A stretch of DNA of 64,000 nt from an uncultured Cardiobacterium sp. (GTDB lineage: Bacteria; Pseudomonadota; Gammaproteobacteria; Cardiobacteriales; Cardiobacteriaceae). Of this stretch, positions 1 to 7,840 are shown piece after piece. Made by a program: the position numbers and the translations under genes. Every line of letters starts with the position of its first letter. Position 1 is the stretch's first letter. Below the pieces are notes generated by a model. It did not search any database. It was not told the DNA's origin and saw nothing but the letters and a program-made list of their open reading frames with translations. The DNA is taken from positions 1-64,000 of the forward strand of contig NZ_CALIZP010000063.1 in assembly GCF_938028825.1 (NCBI RefSeq), written 5' to 3'.

Positions 1-1323
1 GGAGGCGAAGGTGATAAGGCCGACGGCGGCGAAGGTGTAGCGGAAGGCGGTGTAGAGGTCGCCGTGGCTGACGGCGGGCAGGCTCGCGGTTTTGAGCAGC
101 AGCGCGCCGATGGCGATGCCGAAGCCGGTCGCCAGTTGCTGGTTGACGGCGAGCAGGCTGTTGCCCGCGCTGTTCTGGTCGGGGCGCAGGTCGGCGATAA
201 CGAGGGTGTTCATGGCGGTGAATTGCAGCGAATTGCCGAAGCCGGTAATGAAGAGCAGCACGACCCACACCCAGGCCGGGGTGCCGGGCGGCGGCAGGGC
301 GACCGCCATCATCATCAGGCCGAGCAGTTGCGTGTTGGTAATGGTGATGCGGCGGTAGCCGTAGCGGGCGATAACGGCTTTGGTGAAGGGTTTGGCGATG
401 ATGGTGCCGACGACAGTGGGCACCATCATCCAGCCCGCACTGCTGGCATCGTAACCGAGGGCGAGCTGGTAGAAGAGCGGCAGCAGGAAGGGCATGGCGC
501 CGATGCCGAGGCGGCTGACGAGGTTGCCCGCGAGGCCGATGCGGAAGGTGCGGACGAGGATGAGGCTGACGGGGAAGAGCGGGTAGTCGCAGCGGCGGCT
601 GTGGCGCAGATAGGTGAGTCCGCCTGCCAGCGCCAGCAGGATGAGCGCGGCAGCGGCAAGCAGTTCGCCGTGTGGCGCGATTTCCAGCGCCAGGGTCAGG
701 GCGGTCGCCATGCCCGCAATCAGCAGGAAACCAATGGTGTCGAAGCGGGTGGTTTTGCCGTACACGTCGGGCATGATGGGGATGGCAAAGAGGATGGCGA
801 GGATGCCGAAGGGGATGTTGATGAGGAAGATCCAGTGCCAGCTGGCGTATTGCACGAGGTAGCCGCCGACAAGCGGGCCGATGATGGGGCCGATGAGCGC
901 CGGGGTGACGGCGTAGTTGATGGCGGTAATCAGCCGCTCTTTTTCATAGACTTTGAGAATGGCGAGACGCGGCACGGGCATGATGATGGCACCGCCCATG
1001 CCCTGGATGATGCGCGCGCCAACGAGCATCGGCAGGCTGGTGGAGACGGCGCAGAGCAGCGAGCCAAGCATGAAGACGACAAGGGCGATGATGAAGGTCT
1101 TTTTCGTGCCGAAGCGGTCAGCGAGATAGCCGCTGGCGGGAATGAGCAGGGCGACGGTAAGGGCGTAGGAGATGACCGCCGACTGCATGTTGAGCGGCGA
1201 CACGCCGAGAGCGGCGGCAATCGTCGGCAGGGCGGTGTTGAGGATGGTGGCATCAAGCATCTGCATGAAGATGGAAATGGCCATCAGGAGCGGCAGCCAG
1301 CGGGAGGGGGTGGGAGTGGTCAT
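1..1323 (-). CDS. mdtD: MFS drug efflux transporter, MdtD/EmrB-like (3' end outside window)
   Basis: The protein begins MTTPTPSRWLPLLM and has the early segment FMQMLDATILNTALPTIA, matching the DHA2 (14-TM) branch of the major facilitator superfamily and closest in memory to E. coli MdtD. A DRFGTKK motif follows the second membrane helix, and ASWHWIFLINIPFG (motif C region) is conserved. About 441 codons are present and the C-terminus is cut by the left window edge. Such proteins export drugs or metabolites across the inner membrane using the proton gradient; the substrate cannot be told. It is divergent from the phosphate transporter gene, with about 160 bp between them. No clear Shine-Dalgarno precedes the chosen ATG. 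The long plus-strand ORF covering it is a high-GC shadow. Confidence 0.85.
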   Translation of the reverse strand, partial: MTTPTPSRWLPLLMAISIFMQMLDATILNTALPTIAAALGVSPLNMQSAVISYALTVALLIPASGYLADRFGTKKTFIIALVVFMLGSLLCAVSTSLPMLVGARIIQGMGGAIIMPVPRLAILKVYEKERLITAINYAVTPALIGPIIGPLVGGYLVQYASWHWIFLINIPFGILAILFAIPIMPDVYGKTTRFDTIGFLLIAGMATALTLALEIAPHGELLAAAALILLALAGGLTYLRHSRRCDYPLFPVSLILVRTFRIGLAGNLVSRLGIGAMPFLLPLFYQLALGYDASSAGWMMVPTVVGTIIAKPFTKAVIARYGYRRITITNTQLLGLMMMAVALPPPGTPAWVWVVLLFITGFGNSLQFTAMNTLVIADLRPDQNSAGNSLLAVNQQLATGFGIAIGALLLKTASLPAVSHGDLYTAFRYTFAAVGLITFAS

Positions 1324-1487
1324 AAATAGTGTGAATGTGGTGTTTGCCCGCATTGTAGCAGCATGGCATGAGCAGGGCTGGCGGCGCATTTTCCTTTTGC
1401 CGTCTGGGCAAATGTTCTAAAATTGCGCCCGCTTACGAGGACGTCATCATTGCGTCATGTGGGCTTTCCTCATTTCCGGACTTCTTT

Positions 1488-3014
1488 ATGCAAAAACCGA
1501 CAACCGCCGAGAATCCCGCCAAGTGCGGCAGCTTCGGCCTGAGCCAGTTTTTGGTTGCCGTGACCCTCGCCACGGTAGCTTATTTTGTCTATTGGGGGCT
1601 GGGTTACACCGGCTTCAACTATCCCTTCCTCTTCCTCCTCGCCTGCGCCTTCGGGCTGTTCATGGCCTTCAATATCGGCGGCAACGATGTTGCCAATTCC
1701 TTCGGTACTTCCGTCGGTGCGGGCACTCTCTCCATCACCCAGGCACTGATTGTCGCCATCGTCTTCGAGGTTAGCGGCGCGCTGATTGCCGGGCGCGAAG
1801 TCACCGACACCATCAGCGCCGGCATCGTTGACCTCTCCGCCGTGGACATCCAGCCGCTGCAATTCATCTATATCATGATGAGCGCGCTGATTGCCGCCGC
1901 GCTGTGGCTGCTGTTCGCCTCCTGCAAGGGGCTGCCCGTCTCCACCACCCACTCCATCATCGGCGGCATCGTCGGCGCTTCCATCGCCCTCGGCATCACC
2001 CTGCATAGCGACCACACCTTCTCGCTGGTGTACTGGCACAAAATCTGGCACATCGTCGCCTCCTGGGTCATCTCGCCGGTACTCGGCGGCGTCATGTCGT
2101 GGCTCGTGTACGGGCAAATCAAGAAACACGTCCTCATGCACGGCTCGGTCGCCGACCACGTCACCTACTCGCGCCGCATGAAAAGCCTGCGCCCGCGTGT
2201 GCACAAGCACCTGACAAAACGCCTGACCCAGTTCCAGAGCATGATGCTGGTCAACCCCGACGACGGCGCGCACGCCCCCGGCACCGAAGCGGAGAAAGTC
2301 CTCGCCCGCCGCGCCCTGCGCCTGTGGATACCGCTGATTGCCACCTTTGGCGCGCTGATGGTCTCCGCTATGCTGCTGCTGAAAGGGCTGAAAAACCTCA
2401 ACCTCGGCCTGAGCGACGGGCAATACAGCCTCATCATCGGCATCATCTGCGCGGCGGTGTGGTTCACCGTGCGCCGCTACGCCCGCCGCTTCCGCAGCGG
2501 CGAAGTCAGCCGCGCCACCTACATCCTCTTTAGCTGGATGCAGGTCGTGACCGCTTCCGGCTTCGCCTTCAGCCACGGCTCGAACGACATCGCCAACGCC
2601 ATCGGCCCCTTTGCCGCCATCATTGACGTCCTGAAAAACCGGGGCATCAACGACGGCGCCGTGCCGGTGCCGACCGTTGCCATGATCGCCTTCGGCGTCG
2701 CCCTCGTCGCCGGACTGTGGTTCATCGGCCGCGAAGTCATCGCCACCGTCGGCACCCACCTGGCCGAAATGAGCCCGGCAGCGGGCTTTACCGCCGAACT
2801 CGCCGCCGCGATGGTCGTCATGCTCGCCTCCTCGCTCGGCCTGCCCGTCTCCAGCACCCACATCCTCGTCGGTGCCATCCTCGGCATCGGCCTGGTCAAC
2901 AGAAACGCCAACTGGCGCCTGATGAAACCCATCGCGCTGGCCTGGCTGATTACCGTCCCCGCCGCCGGCATCTGCGCCGCCATCGCCTTCTTCTGCTTCA
3001 ACAGCTTCTTTTGA
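1488..3014 (+). CDS. pit: Inorganic phosphate transporter, PiT family
   Basis: This is a 508-aa inner-membrane protein of the PiT family, which takes up phosphate (as metal-phosphate in PitA) driven by protons. The two family signatures are present: NIGGNDVANSFGTSVGAG near residue 65 and FSHGSNDIANAIGPFAAI in the second half, each followed by a GLPVSTTHSIIGG or GLPVSSTHILVGA segment. This is the usual internal duplication flanking a central hydrophilic loop of about 80 residues. Reading upstream to 1368 would add 40 residues that do not look like transporter sequence, so the ATG at 1488 is preferred. A possible -10 (TAAAAT, 1418-1423) lies upstream and a strong terminator follows. Confidence 0.93.
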   Translation: MQKPTTAENPAKCGSFGLSQFLVAVTLATVAYFVYWGLGYTGFNYPFLFLLACAFGLFMAFNIGGNDVANSFGTSVGAGTLSITQALIVAIVFEVSGALIAGREVTDTISAGIVDLSAVDIQPLQFIYIMMSALIAAALWLLFASCKGLPVSTTHSIIGGIVGASIALGITLHSDHTFSLVYWHKIWHIVASWVISPVLGGVMSWLVYGQIKKHVLMHGSVADHVTYSRRMKSLRPRVHKHLTKRLTQFQSMMLVNPDDGAHAPGTEAEKVLARRALRLWIPLIATFGALMVSAMLLLKGLKNLNLGLSDGQYSLIIGIICAAVWFTVRRYARRFRSGEVSRATYILFSWMQVVTASGFAFSHGSNDIANAIGPFAAIIDVLKNRGINDGAVPVPTVAMIAFGVALVAGLWFIGREVIATVGTHLAEMSPAAGFTAELAAAMVVMLASSLGLPVSSTHILVGAILGIGLVNRNANWRLMKPIALAWLITVPAAGICAAIAFFCFNSFF

Positions 3015-3025
3015 ACTTTGAACAA

Positions 3026-3047
3026 TGCCCCGCCCAGGCGGGGTTTT
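3026..3047 (+). terminator. Rho-independent terminator after pit
   Basis: CCCCGC-CCAG-GCGGGG followed by TTTT lies directly downstream of the phosphate transporter stop codon. Confidence 0.85.
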
Positions 3048-3073
3048 CATTTCATTGCCTCCCGCAGAAACCC

Positions 3074-3274
3074 ATGTCAGACCAAACCCGGACAACCCTC
3101 CACACCATCCGCAAACTGAAACACACCGCAAACGATCGCGAACGCCTGCAAGGCTGGCGGCAAATCAGCAGCGCGCAAGGACTCAGCGGCGAATACGCCC
3201 TCGCCGTACGCTTAAACGGCAAAGCCTACACCGAAGAAGAAGCCGACATGGTCGCGGCACTGTTCGGCCGCTGA
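3074..3274 (+). CDS. Small hypothetical protein (66 aa)
   Basis: This short, charged, soluble protein begins MSDQTRTTLHTIRKLKHTAN and has no signal peptide or membrane segment. I do not recognise a family. The ATG at 3074 follows the pit terminator, and the reading frame ends 8 bp before the next gene, suggesting a small unit of 3074, 3283 and the broken DUF4336 gene. Codon use is the same GC-rich style as its neighbours. It could be a non-coding artefact of high GC, but the amino-acid composition (K, E, D, few R-P runs) looks like a real protein. Confidence 0.55.
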   Translation: MSDQTRTTLHTIRKLKHTANDRERLQGWRQISSAQGLSGEYALAVRLNGKAYTEEEADMVAALFGR

Positions 3275-3282
3275 AGCCGCCC

Positions 3283-4059
3283 ATGCCGTCTTACCACAAC
3301 GCACCGCTACCCGCAGCGCCTGCGGACGATGACATGCGCCGGGCGCGGCTCACCGCCTTCCTCACCACTTGGGACAACACCCCCAGCCTGCGCCGGTGGC
3401 AGGGGCGATCCCTGCAACACAGCCGCTCGCTGGAATGGTTCGGCGCCGCACAATACCTGCACTACGAACAGCTCCAACCGCTTTTCTGCCCTGACGCCGC
3501 CGATACCGTCCGCCTCACTGCGCAACTGCTCGGCGAGGCGCTGGTCGCCCATCTCGATTTCGCCTGGTGCCGCAGCACAGTCTTCCCCGAAGAACCCCTG
3601 CAAATCCGCCACCGCGAACGCGACCTCCTACTGCATCTGCCCGCACTCGTCGCCAACGTTCTGAGCCGGCCGCAAGACGCCGCTGACGCACTGGAAACCC
3701 AATTCCTGGCGCTGCTCACCGACTGGCTGGTGTGGTATCAGGAATATCACTGGCTGAGCGCGCTCACCCTGCCTGACTGGGAAGAGGCCGCCTATACCGC
3801 GCGTTTCGGCGTTTGCCCGCCGCCAACCCTGCGCCGCCGCCTGCGCCTGCTGCTCGAATACGATGAAGAACACATCATCCGCCATTTTGGCAGCAGCATG
3901 CTGCTGCCGCCCCTTGCCATCCTCGAACAGCACGACTGGAACACCCTGGCAAGCGCCGTTTTCACGCTCGAACAGCACAACAGCCGAGAGCACGGCAGCG
4001 CCTGGCGCGAACAAGCCGCACAAAGCGCACAAGCGCGCGGCGACAACATCAATAGCTGA
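3283..4059 (+). CDS. Hypothetical protein (258 aa)
   Basis: This is a soluble, probably all-helical cytoplasmic protein with a leucine-, tryptophan- and histidine-rich composition (WQGRSLQHSRSLEWFGAAQY, LLLEYDEEHIIRHFGSS). It has no signal peptide, no membrane segment and no motif I can name. Its start lies 8 bp after the 66-aa gene and its stop 6 bp before the DUF4336 pseudogene, so the three were probably co-transcribed. ATG 3283 is the first in-frame start after the previous gene. Function unknown. Confidence 0.7.
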   Translation: MPSYHNAPLPAAPADDDMRRARLTAFLTTWDNTPSLRRWQGRSLQHSRSLEWFGAAQYLHYEQLQPLFCPDAADTVRLTAQLLGEALVAHLDFAWCRSTVFPEEPLQIRHRERDLLLHLPALVANVLSRPQDAADALETQFLALLTDWLVWYQEYHWLSALTLPDWEEAAYTARFGVCPPPTLRRRLRLLLEYDEEHIIRHFGSSMLLPPLAILEQHDWNTLASAVFTLEQHNSREHGSAWREQAAQSAQARGDNINS

Positions 4060-4065
4060 CGCCCC

Positions 4066-4817
4066 ATGACCGCCCCGCTTTACCTCTACCAACCGCTCAA
4101 CATCCTCAAACCCCGGGGCGACAACATCTGGATTGCCGACGGCGGCATCATCCGCATGGCCTTCCCGCTCGGAATCACCATCCCGTTCAGCACGCGCATG
4201 ACCATCGTGCGCCTCGCCGACGGCGGCCTGTGGTGTCACTCGCCCATCGCCCCGACCCGGCACTGCTGGCAGAAATCGACGCCCTCGGCCCGGTACGCCA
4301 CCTCATCTCGCCGAACCGCATCCACTACGCGCACATCCCCGCCTGGCAGCAGCACTACCCGCAGGCAAAAGCCTGGGCCAGCGCCGGCGTGCGCGAGCGG
4401 GCGGCGTCGCAGCACATCACCGTCACCTTTGCCGCCAACCTCGGCGAAAACGCCCCGCCGGACTGGACGGACGACATCGCGTAACTGCCCTTCCCCGGCA
4501 GCCGCGTGATGACCGAAACCGTCTTCTACCACCATGCCAGCCGCACACTCATCCTCACCGACCTCATCGAAAACTTCGAGACCGGCAAATTCCCCGGCCG
4601 CTTTTGGGCGGGCGTGATGAAACTGAGCGGTATCGCCGACCCGGACGGCAAAACCCCGCCCGACTGGCGCGCTACCTTCAAAGACAAAACCGCCGCCCGT
4701 GCCGCACTGGCGCGCATCCTCGCCTGGCAGCCGCAGCGCATCATCCTCGCCCACGGCCGCTGCTACGCGGAAAACGGTACCGCCGAACTGCGTCGCGCCT
4801 TCCGCTGGCTGGATTGA
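4066..4817 (+). pseudogene. Decayed DUF4336 (metallo-hydrolase-like) gene: one frameshift plus one nonsense codon
   Basis: Read across two frames, the translation gives a DUF4336 protein: [19 protein letters not shown], then [60 protein letters not shown] and DLIENFE. The first frame is lost at the C4 run 4250-4253; one extra C there would restore [12 protein letters not shown]. The second lesion is an in-frame TAA at 4482-4484 between DWTDDIA and LPFPGSRVM, where the family as I recall it has a glutamine, so CAA to TAA is the likely change. Everything else is intact, so inactivation looks recent. DUF4336 proteins are distant metallo-beta-lactamase-like proteins of unknown role. A sequencing error could explain the C-run lesion but not easily the TAA. 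Confidence 0.85.
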
Positions 4818-4846
4818 GGACAACAGGTGATTACCGGCCTGTTTGA

Positions 4847-4995
4847 TAGTCGTTTCAAACAGGAATGAGACGAGGCGGCGGGCCGAAGACCGTACAGATA
4901 GTGCGGCGCGGGTTTCCCATAAAAATAGCGCAGCAATCTCTATGGGCGCCCGGTCAGGCGTGCCAACGCCGTATCATTTCTATTTGAAACGACTA
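4847..4995. repeat. Correia-like miniature inverted-repeat element, copy 1 (149 bp)
   Basis: The ends are a perfect 13-bp inverted repeat, TAGTCGTTTCAAA and TTTGAAACGACTA, extending to about 22 bp with two mismatches (outer arm ends AATGA, inner arm starts TCATT). A second copy with the same interior lies at 56736-56883. The interior blocks GACGAGGCGGCG...CCGAAGAC.GTACAGATAGT.CGG and GCCAACGCCGTAT closely resemble, from memory, the inner part of the Neisseria Correia element (CREE/NEMIS), but the termini differ. It sits between the DUF4336 pseudogene and tRNA-Leu and has no coding capacity. Confidence 0.85.
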
Positions 4996-5054
4996 TGAAT
5001 GTGACCGTAGCGGGTAGCCTTCCCACTTCTCGGGGAGGCGATGAAAGATGAAAA

Positions 5055-5117
5055 AAGCGCAAATGCTGGTGGGATTTGAGGCTTACCGCCCAATTTGTCC
5101 CATCATCATTTGCGCTT
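5055..5117. repeat. Long imperfect inverted repeat downstream of tRNA-Leu
   Basis: Arms AAGCGCAAATG (5055-5065) and CATTTGCGCTT (5107-5117) are perfect over 11 bp and continue with mismatches for about 10 more (GGTGGGA against TCCCATC). A smaller hairpin, GCCTTCCC-ACTTCT-CGGGGAGGC, lies just before it near 5019-5041. It could be a terminator, a remnant of an insertion sequence end, or a structured RNA. No gene is convincing in 4996-5157. Confidence 0.5.
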
Positions 5118-5157
5118 CTAAAAACTTGTTAGAAAACAGCTTGCAATATAACGTTAT

Positions 5158-5244
5158 TGGTGCCCGGAGCCGGGGTCGAACCGGCACGGTATCGCTACCG
5201 AGGGATTTTAAGTCCCTTGCGTCTACCAATTTCGCCATCCGGGC
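5158..5244 (-). tRNA. tRNA-Leu (anticodon UAA), CCA encoded
   Basis: On the minus strand, acceptor GCCCGGA pairs with TCCGGGC, the discriminator is A and CCA is encoded. The D-arm region is TGGCGAAATTGGTAGACGC, the anticodon loop CTTAAAA gives UAA, there is a long class II variable arm (CGGTAGCGATACCG) and the T-arm contains GGTTCGACCCC. The tRNA-Leu(UAA) assignment follows from the anticodon and the long variable arm. Its 3' side faces the repeat-rich stretch 4826-5157. Confidence 0.97.
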
Positions 5245-5290
5245 AACGCGGGCGGCATCATAGCGGCTGCCTGCGGGATGTCAAGCGGCG

Positions 5291-6022
5291 TCAGTCGGTG
5301 CGTTCGCGGTACACTTCGGCGAACGGCAGGCGCCGGCGGTCGCCCCAAATGCCGTGTCCTTCTTTGCGGATACCGCAGGCGACGATCATGTTGATTTCCG
5401 CACCGCGCGGCAGGCCGAGGATTTTCTTGACGCGGCCGCTGTCCAGCCCTTCCAGCGGGCAGGTGTCGTAGCCCGCTTCGCTCATCGCCAGCATGAAGGT
5501 CTGCGCGGCGAGACCGCAGCTTTTGTGGACGACCACACGCATATCTGCCCCGCTGCAATCGCGGTACATCGGGCGGAAGAGCGCCACCGTGCCGAACAGC
5601 ATTTTGCGCAGCAGCCCCAGCAGGCCGAAGCCGCGCGCGTAGAGGAACGGCAGGAATTTGCCGTAGTAACCGGCGCTGGCTTTCAGCCGTTTCTCCAGTT
5701 TGTCCGGCGGGCTGTGGCGGCGCAGGTTTTCCGCATCCAGTGCCAGCATCGCCTGGGTACGCTGACGGTACAAATCCTGACGGCAGACGAAAACCACCAT
5801 CTGCGTCGCCGTCGTTGCTGCCTGCTGGCTGAGGCAGGCGGTGGCAAGCGCTTGCAGCGTCGCCTTGCCGGTGATGTGGTGAAATTCATAGAGTTGCAGA
5901 TTGGAACTGCTGGGTGCGAGTTGCGCCTGTTCGAGGCAGTGGCGGACGACGGCGCTGTCCGGCGGCTTGTCCACGTCGAAATGGCGCACCGCGCGGCGGT
6001 GATGGAGTAAATCCAGCAACAT
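5291..6022 (-). CDS. Nitroreductase-family flavoprotein
   Basis: This is a 243-aa nitroreductase-fold protein. It has the N-terminal RRAVRHFD signature (FMN phosphate binding), LAPSSSNLQLYEFH, and later GLAAQTFMLAMSEAGYDTCP and the C-terminal RKEGHGIWGDRRR. These enzymes reduce nitro compounds, quinones or flavins with NAD(P)H and FMN; the physiological substrate is unclear. The gene starts 8 bp after uraA ends, so the two form one transcript, hinting at a link to pyrimidine or flavin chemistry without proving it. An AGGAG lies properly spaced before the ATG. There is an unusual central insertion rich in aromatic and basic residues (YYGKFLPFLYARGFG). Confidence 0.85.
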   Translation of the reverse strand: MLLDLLHHRRAVRHFDVDKPPDSAVVRHCLEQAQLAPSSSNLQLYEFHHITGKATLQALATACLSQQAATTATQMVVFVCRQDLYRQRTQAMLALDAENLRRHSPPDKLEKRLKASAGYYGKFLPFLYARGFGLLGLLRKMLFGTVALFRPMYRDCSGADMRVVVHKSCGLAAQTFMLAMSEAGYDTCPLEGLDSGRVKKILGLPRGAEINMIVACGIRKEGHGIWGDRRRLPFAEVYRERTD

Positions 6023-6030
6023 AAAGACTC

Positions 6031-7260
6031 CTAATTGGTGTTGCCGTCATCTGCCGGTTGCGGCAGGACGAGATTCAGAACAATGGCGATGATGGCCGCA
6101 AGGCCGATGCCTTCCAGATGCACCGGGCCGAGATCCACGGACAAATGCCCCAACCCGGCGACCAGCGTGACCGCAATGATGATGACGCTGCGCTCACTGC
6201 GGACGTTGGCGTCCGGCGCGAGCAGCGAGCGCGCACCCATCGCCGCAATCGAGCCGAAGAGCAGCAGCATGATGCCGCCCATAATCGGCGTCGGCATATG
6301 GCGCAGCAGCGCTTCCAGCTTGCCGGAAAAGGCGAGGACGATGGCGGTGAGCGCCGCATACATCATGATGCGCGGCGACTTCGCGCCGGTGATGGACACC
6401 GCACCCGTCACTTCCGAATACGTCGTCACCGGCGGTCCGCCGAGCAGCCCGGCGATGGCGACCGCGATGCCGTCGCCCGCCAGCGTCCTGTGCAGGCCGG
6501 GCTTTTGCAAAAACGGCTTGTCGCACACCTGACTGATGACGGCAATATCGCCGATATGCTCAATGGCGGGCGCGAGCGCGACCGGCAGCAGGAACAAAAT
6601 CGCGTTGATATTGAAAGCAGGCGGCGTGACAGGCGGCAGTTGCAGCCAGGCGGCATCCTGCACGGCGGTGAAATTCGTCAGCCCCAGCGCGGCGGCGCAG
6701 ATGTACCCGGCCACAATCCCGGCAAGCACCGCCAGCAATTTCGCCAACCCGCGCGCATAAAGCGTCACCACAATCGTCACCAAGAGCGACACCGCCGCAA
6801 CCGCGAGCGACGCCCCTTTGGCAAACAGCACCGTGCCGCCGTCGCCGGACAGCCCCATCGCCATATTGGCGGCAGCGGGCGCGAGCGACAGGCCGATGAC
6901 CATAATCACCGGCGCGACCACAATCGGCGGAAACAGGCGGTCAATAAAGTCCGTCCCCAAAAAGCGCACCAGCAGCGCCAGCAGCACATAGACCAGGGCA
7001 ACCGCCATCACCGCGCCCTGCGTCGCCGCCAGTCCCCACTGCCCGATGGCGAGCGACAGCGGCGCGATAAAGGCAAACGAAGAGCCCAAAAAAATCGGCA
7101 CCTGCCGACCTGTAAAAAACTGAAAACACAGCGTGCCAATCCCGGCGGACAACAGCGCCACCGCCGGACTGATGCCGGTGAGCAGCGGCACCAGCACCAG
7201 CGCGCCGAAGGCGACGAACAGCATTTGCACGCCGACCAGCAGTTCTTTGATATGTTGCAT
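6031..7260 (-). CDS. uraA: Uracil permease (NCS2 family)
   Basis: This 409-aa, 14-helix inner-membrane nucleobase:proton symporter has the family's LGSSFAFIAP segment (residues 58-67), APAIEHIGD with Glu234, and TTYSEVTG with Glu283, the two acidic positions that contact uracil in UraA. The start MQHIKELLVGVQMLFVAFGALVL aligns with the uracil branch rather than the xanthine/urate branch. It is the first gene of an operon with the nitroreductase. A TATAAT -10 lies on the minus strand at 7292-7287. Confidence 0.92.
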   Translation of the reverse strand: MQHIKELLVGVQMLFVAFGALVLVPLLTGISPAVALLSAGIGTLCFQFFTGRQVPIFLGSSFAFIAPLSLAIGQWGLAATQGAVMAVALVYVLLALLVRFLGTDFIDRLFPPIVVAPVIMVIGLSLAPAAANMAMGLSGDGGTVLFAKGASLAVAAVSLLVTIVVTLYARGLAKLLAVLAGIVAGYICAAALGLTNFTAVQDAAWLQLPPVTPPAFNINAILFLLPVALAPAIEHIGDIAVISQVCDKPFLQKPGLHRTLAGDGIAVAIAGLLGGPPVTTYSEVTGAVSITGAKSPRIMMYAALTAIVLAFSGKLEALLRHMPTPIMGGIMLLLFGSIAAMGARSLLAPDANVRSERSVIIIAVTLVAGLGHLSVDLGPVHLEGIGLAAIIAIVLNLVLPQPADDGNTN

Positions 7261-7286
7261 AAAGCCCCCTTAAGAAAAGCGGCGGC

Positions 7287-7314
7287 ATTATACGCCCGCG
7301 CTGCCGGCATCGAA
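7287..7314 (-). promoter_or_regulatory. Probable uraA promoter
   Basis: Minus-strand TATAAT (7292-7287) is preceded at 16 bp by TTCGAT, a weak -35. It lies 27 bp upstream of the uraA ATG. No other signal was seen here. Confidence 0.5.
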
Positions 7315-7840
7315 CCGGTCGCCCTCCCCTACCCCACTGCGGCCTGCCCTGCCCGTCCGCTGACAGTGGCCGTCAATATGCGCGTGCCGACGGTAATGGC
7401 CGTTCGTGGTCAATCTGCACGCCTGCCGCAGAGATGCCGGTTGCCGATAGAGAAATGATAGAAAAGCGCCAAGTGCGTGATGGCCACTGCCCGCTTGTAA
7501 TCGCCCCGGTTTAATATAGATGTTGCTTATTAAAAAGCGGTCAAAAGATTCGTGCTGCCCGAATAAGTCATTATACCCCGTCAAGCGGCAATAAAAAGCC
7601 ATCCGTTTGCAACGGATTGATAACCCGATAAATTCAGGTATCGCCAATCCCGTTTTCCTTATTGGCAACCGGTCGGAATCCGGCTTGCATATTGATTATG
7701 CCGGATATACCATATATCCGGAAACTACCAAAAAGTTAAAATTGTATTTTAGAGGATTTCCGGGAAAAGCACTGATATGCCATCAGTACGACGGAAAAAT
7801 TTTTGCCGAGCATATTCGGCGTTAGTAATGGGAGACTGAC
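7315..7840. other. Intergenic region between uraA and the alcohol dehydrogenase
   Basis: About 525 bp contain no convincing gene; the two short ORFs here lack ribosome sites and family resemblance. The right half (7500-7840) is clearly richer in A and T than the flanking genes. It contains the palindrome 7701-7721 and a good ribosome site (GGGAG) before the dehydrogenase ATG. The rest could be regulatory leader or remnants of lost genes. Confidence 0.5.
7701..7721. promoter_or_regulatory. 21-bp perfect palindrome, candidate operator
   Basis: CCGGATATA-CCA-TATATCCGG is a perfect 9-bp inverted repeat with a 3-bp centre, about 120 bp upstream of the alcohol dehydrogenase start. Just upstream is TTGCAT (7685-7690), a possible -35. 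The size and symmetry fit a dimeric repressor or MerR/Zur-type site; the cognate regulator is not in the window. Confidence 0.5.

Noticed and set aside
64..1329. 421-codon plus-strand ORF opposite the efflux gene
   Set aside because: Composition is Gly/Asp/Glu/Arg noise typical of antisense frames in GC-rich DNA, and the minus strand encodes a clear MFS protein.
1470..3131. 553-codon minus-strand ORF
   Set aside because: It mirrors the phosphate transporter gene and has repetitive acidic composition without domains.
4240..4260. Programmed frameshift in the DUF4336 gene
   Set aside because: There is no slippery heptamer or stimulatory structure, and a second nonsense codon follows.
5048..5263. 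71-codon ORF running into the tRNA
   Set aside because: It overlaps tRNA-Leu antisense and an inverted repeat; no family resemblance.
7295..7330. Possible tRNA T-arm (GGTTCGATGCC) before uraA
   Set aside because: No acceptor, D or anticodon arms can be formed around it.
7607..7825. 72-codon ORF before the alcohol dehydrogenase
   Set aside because: It covers the palindrome and leader, with no ribosome site; more likely regulatory DNA.
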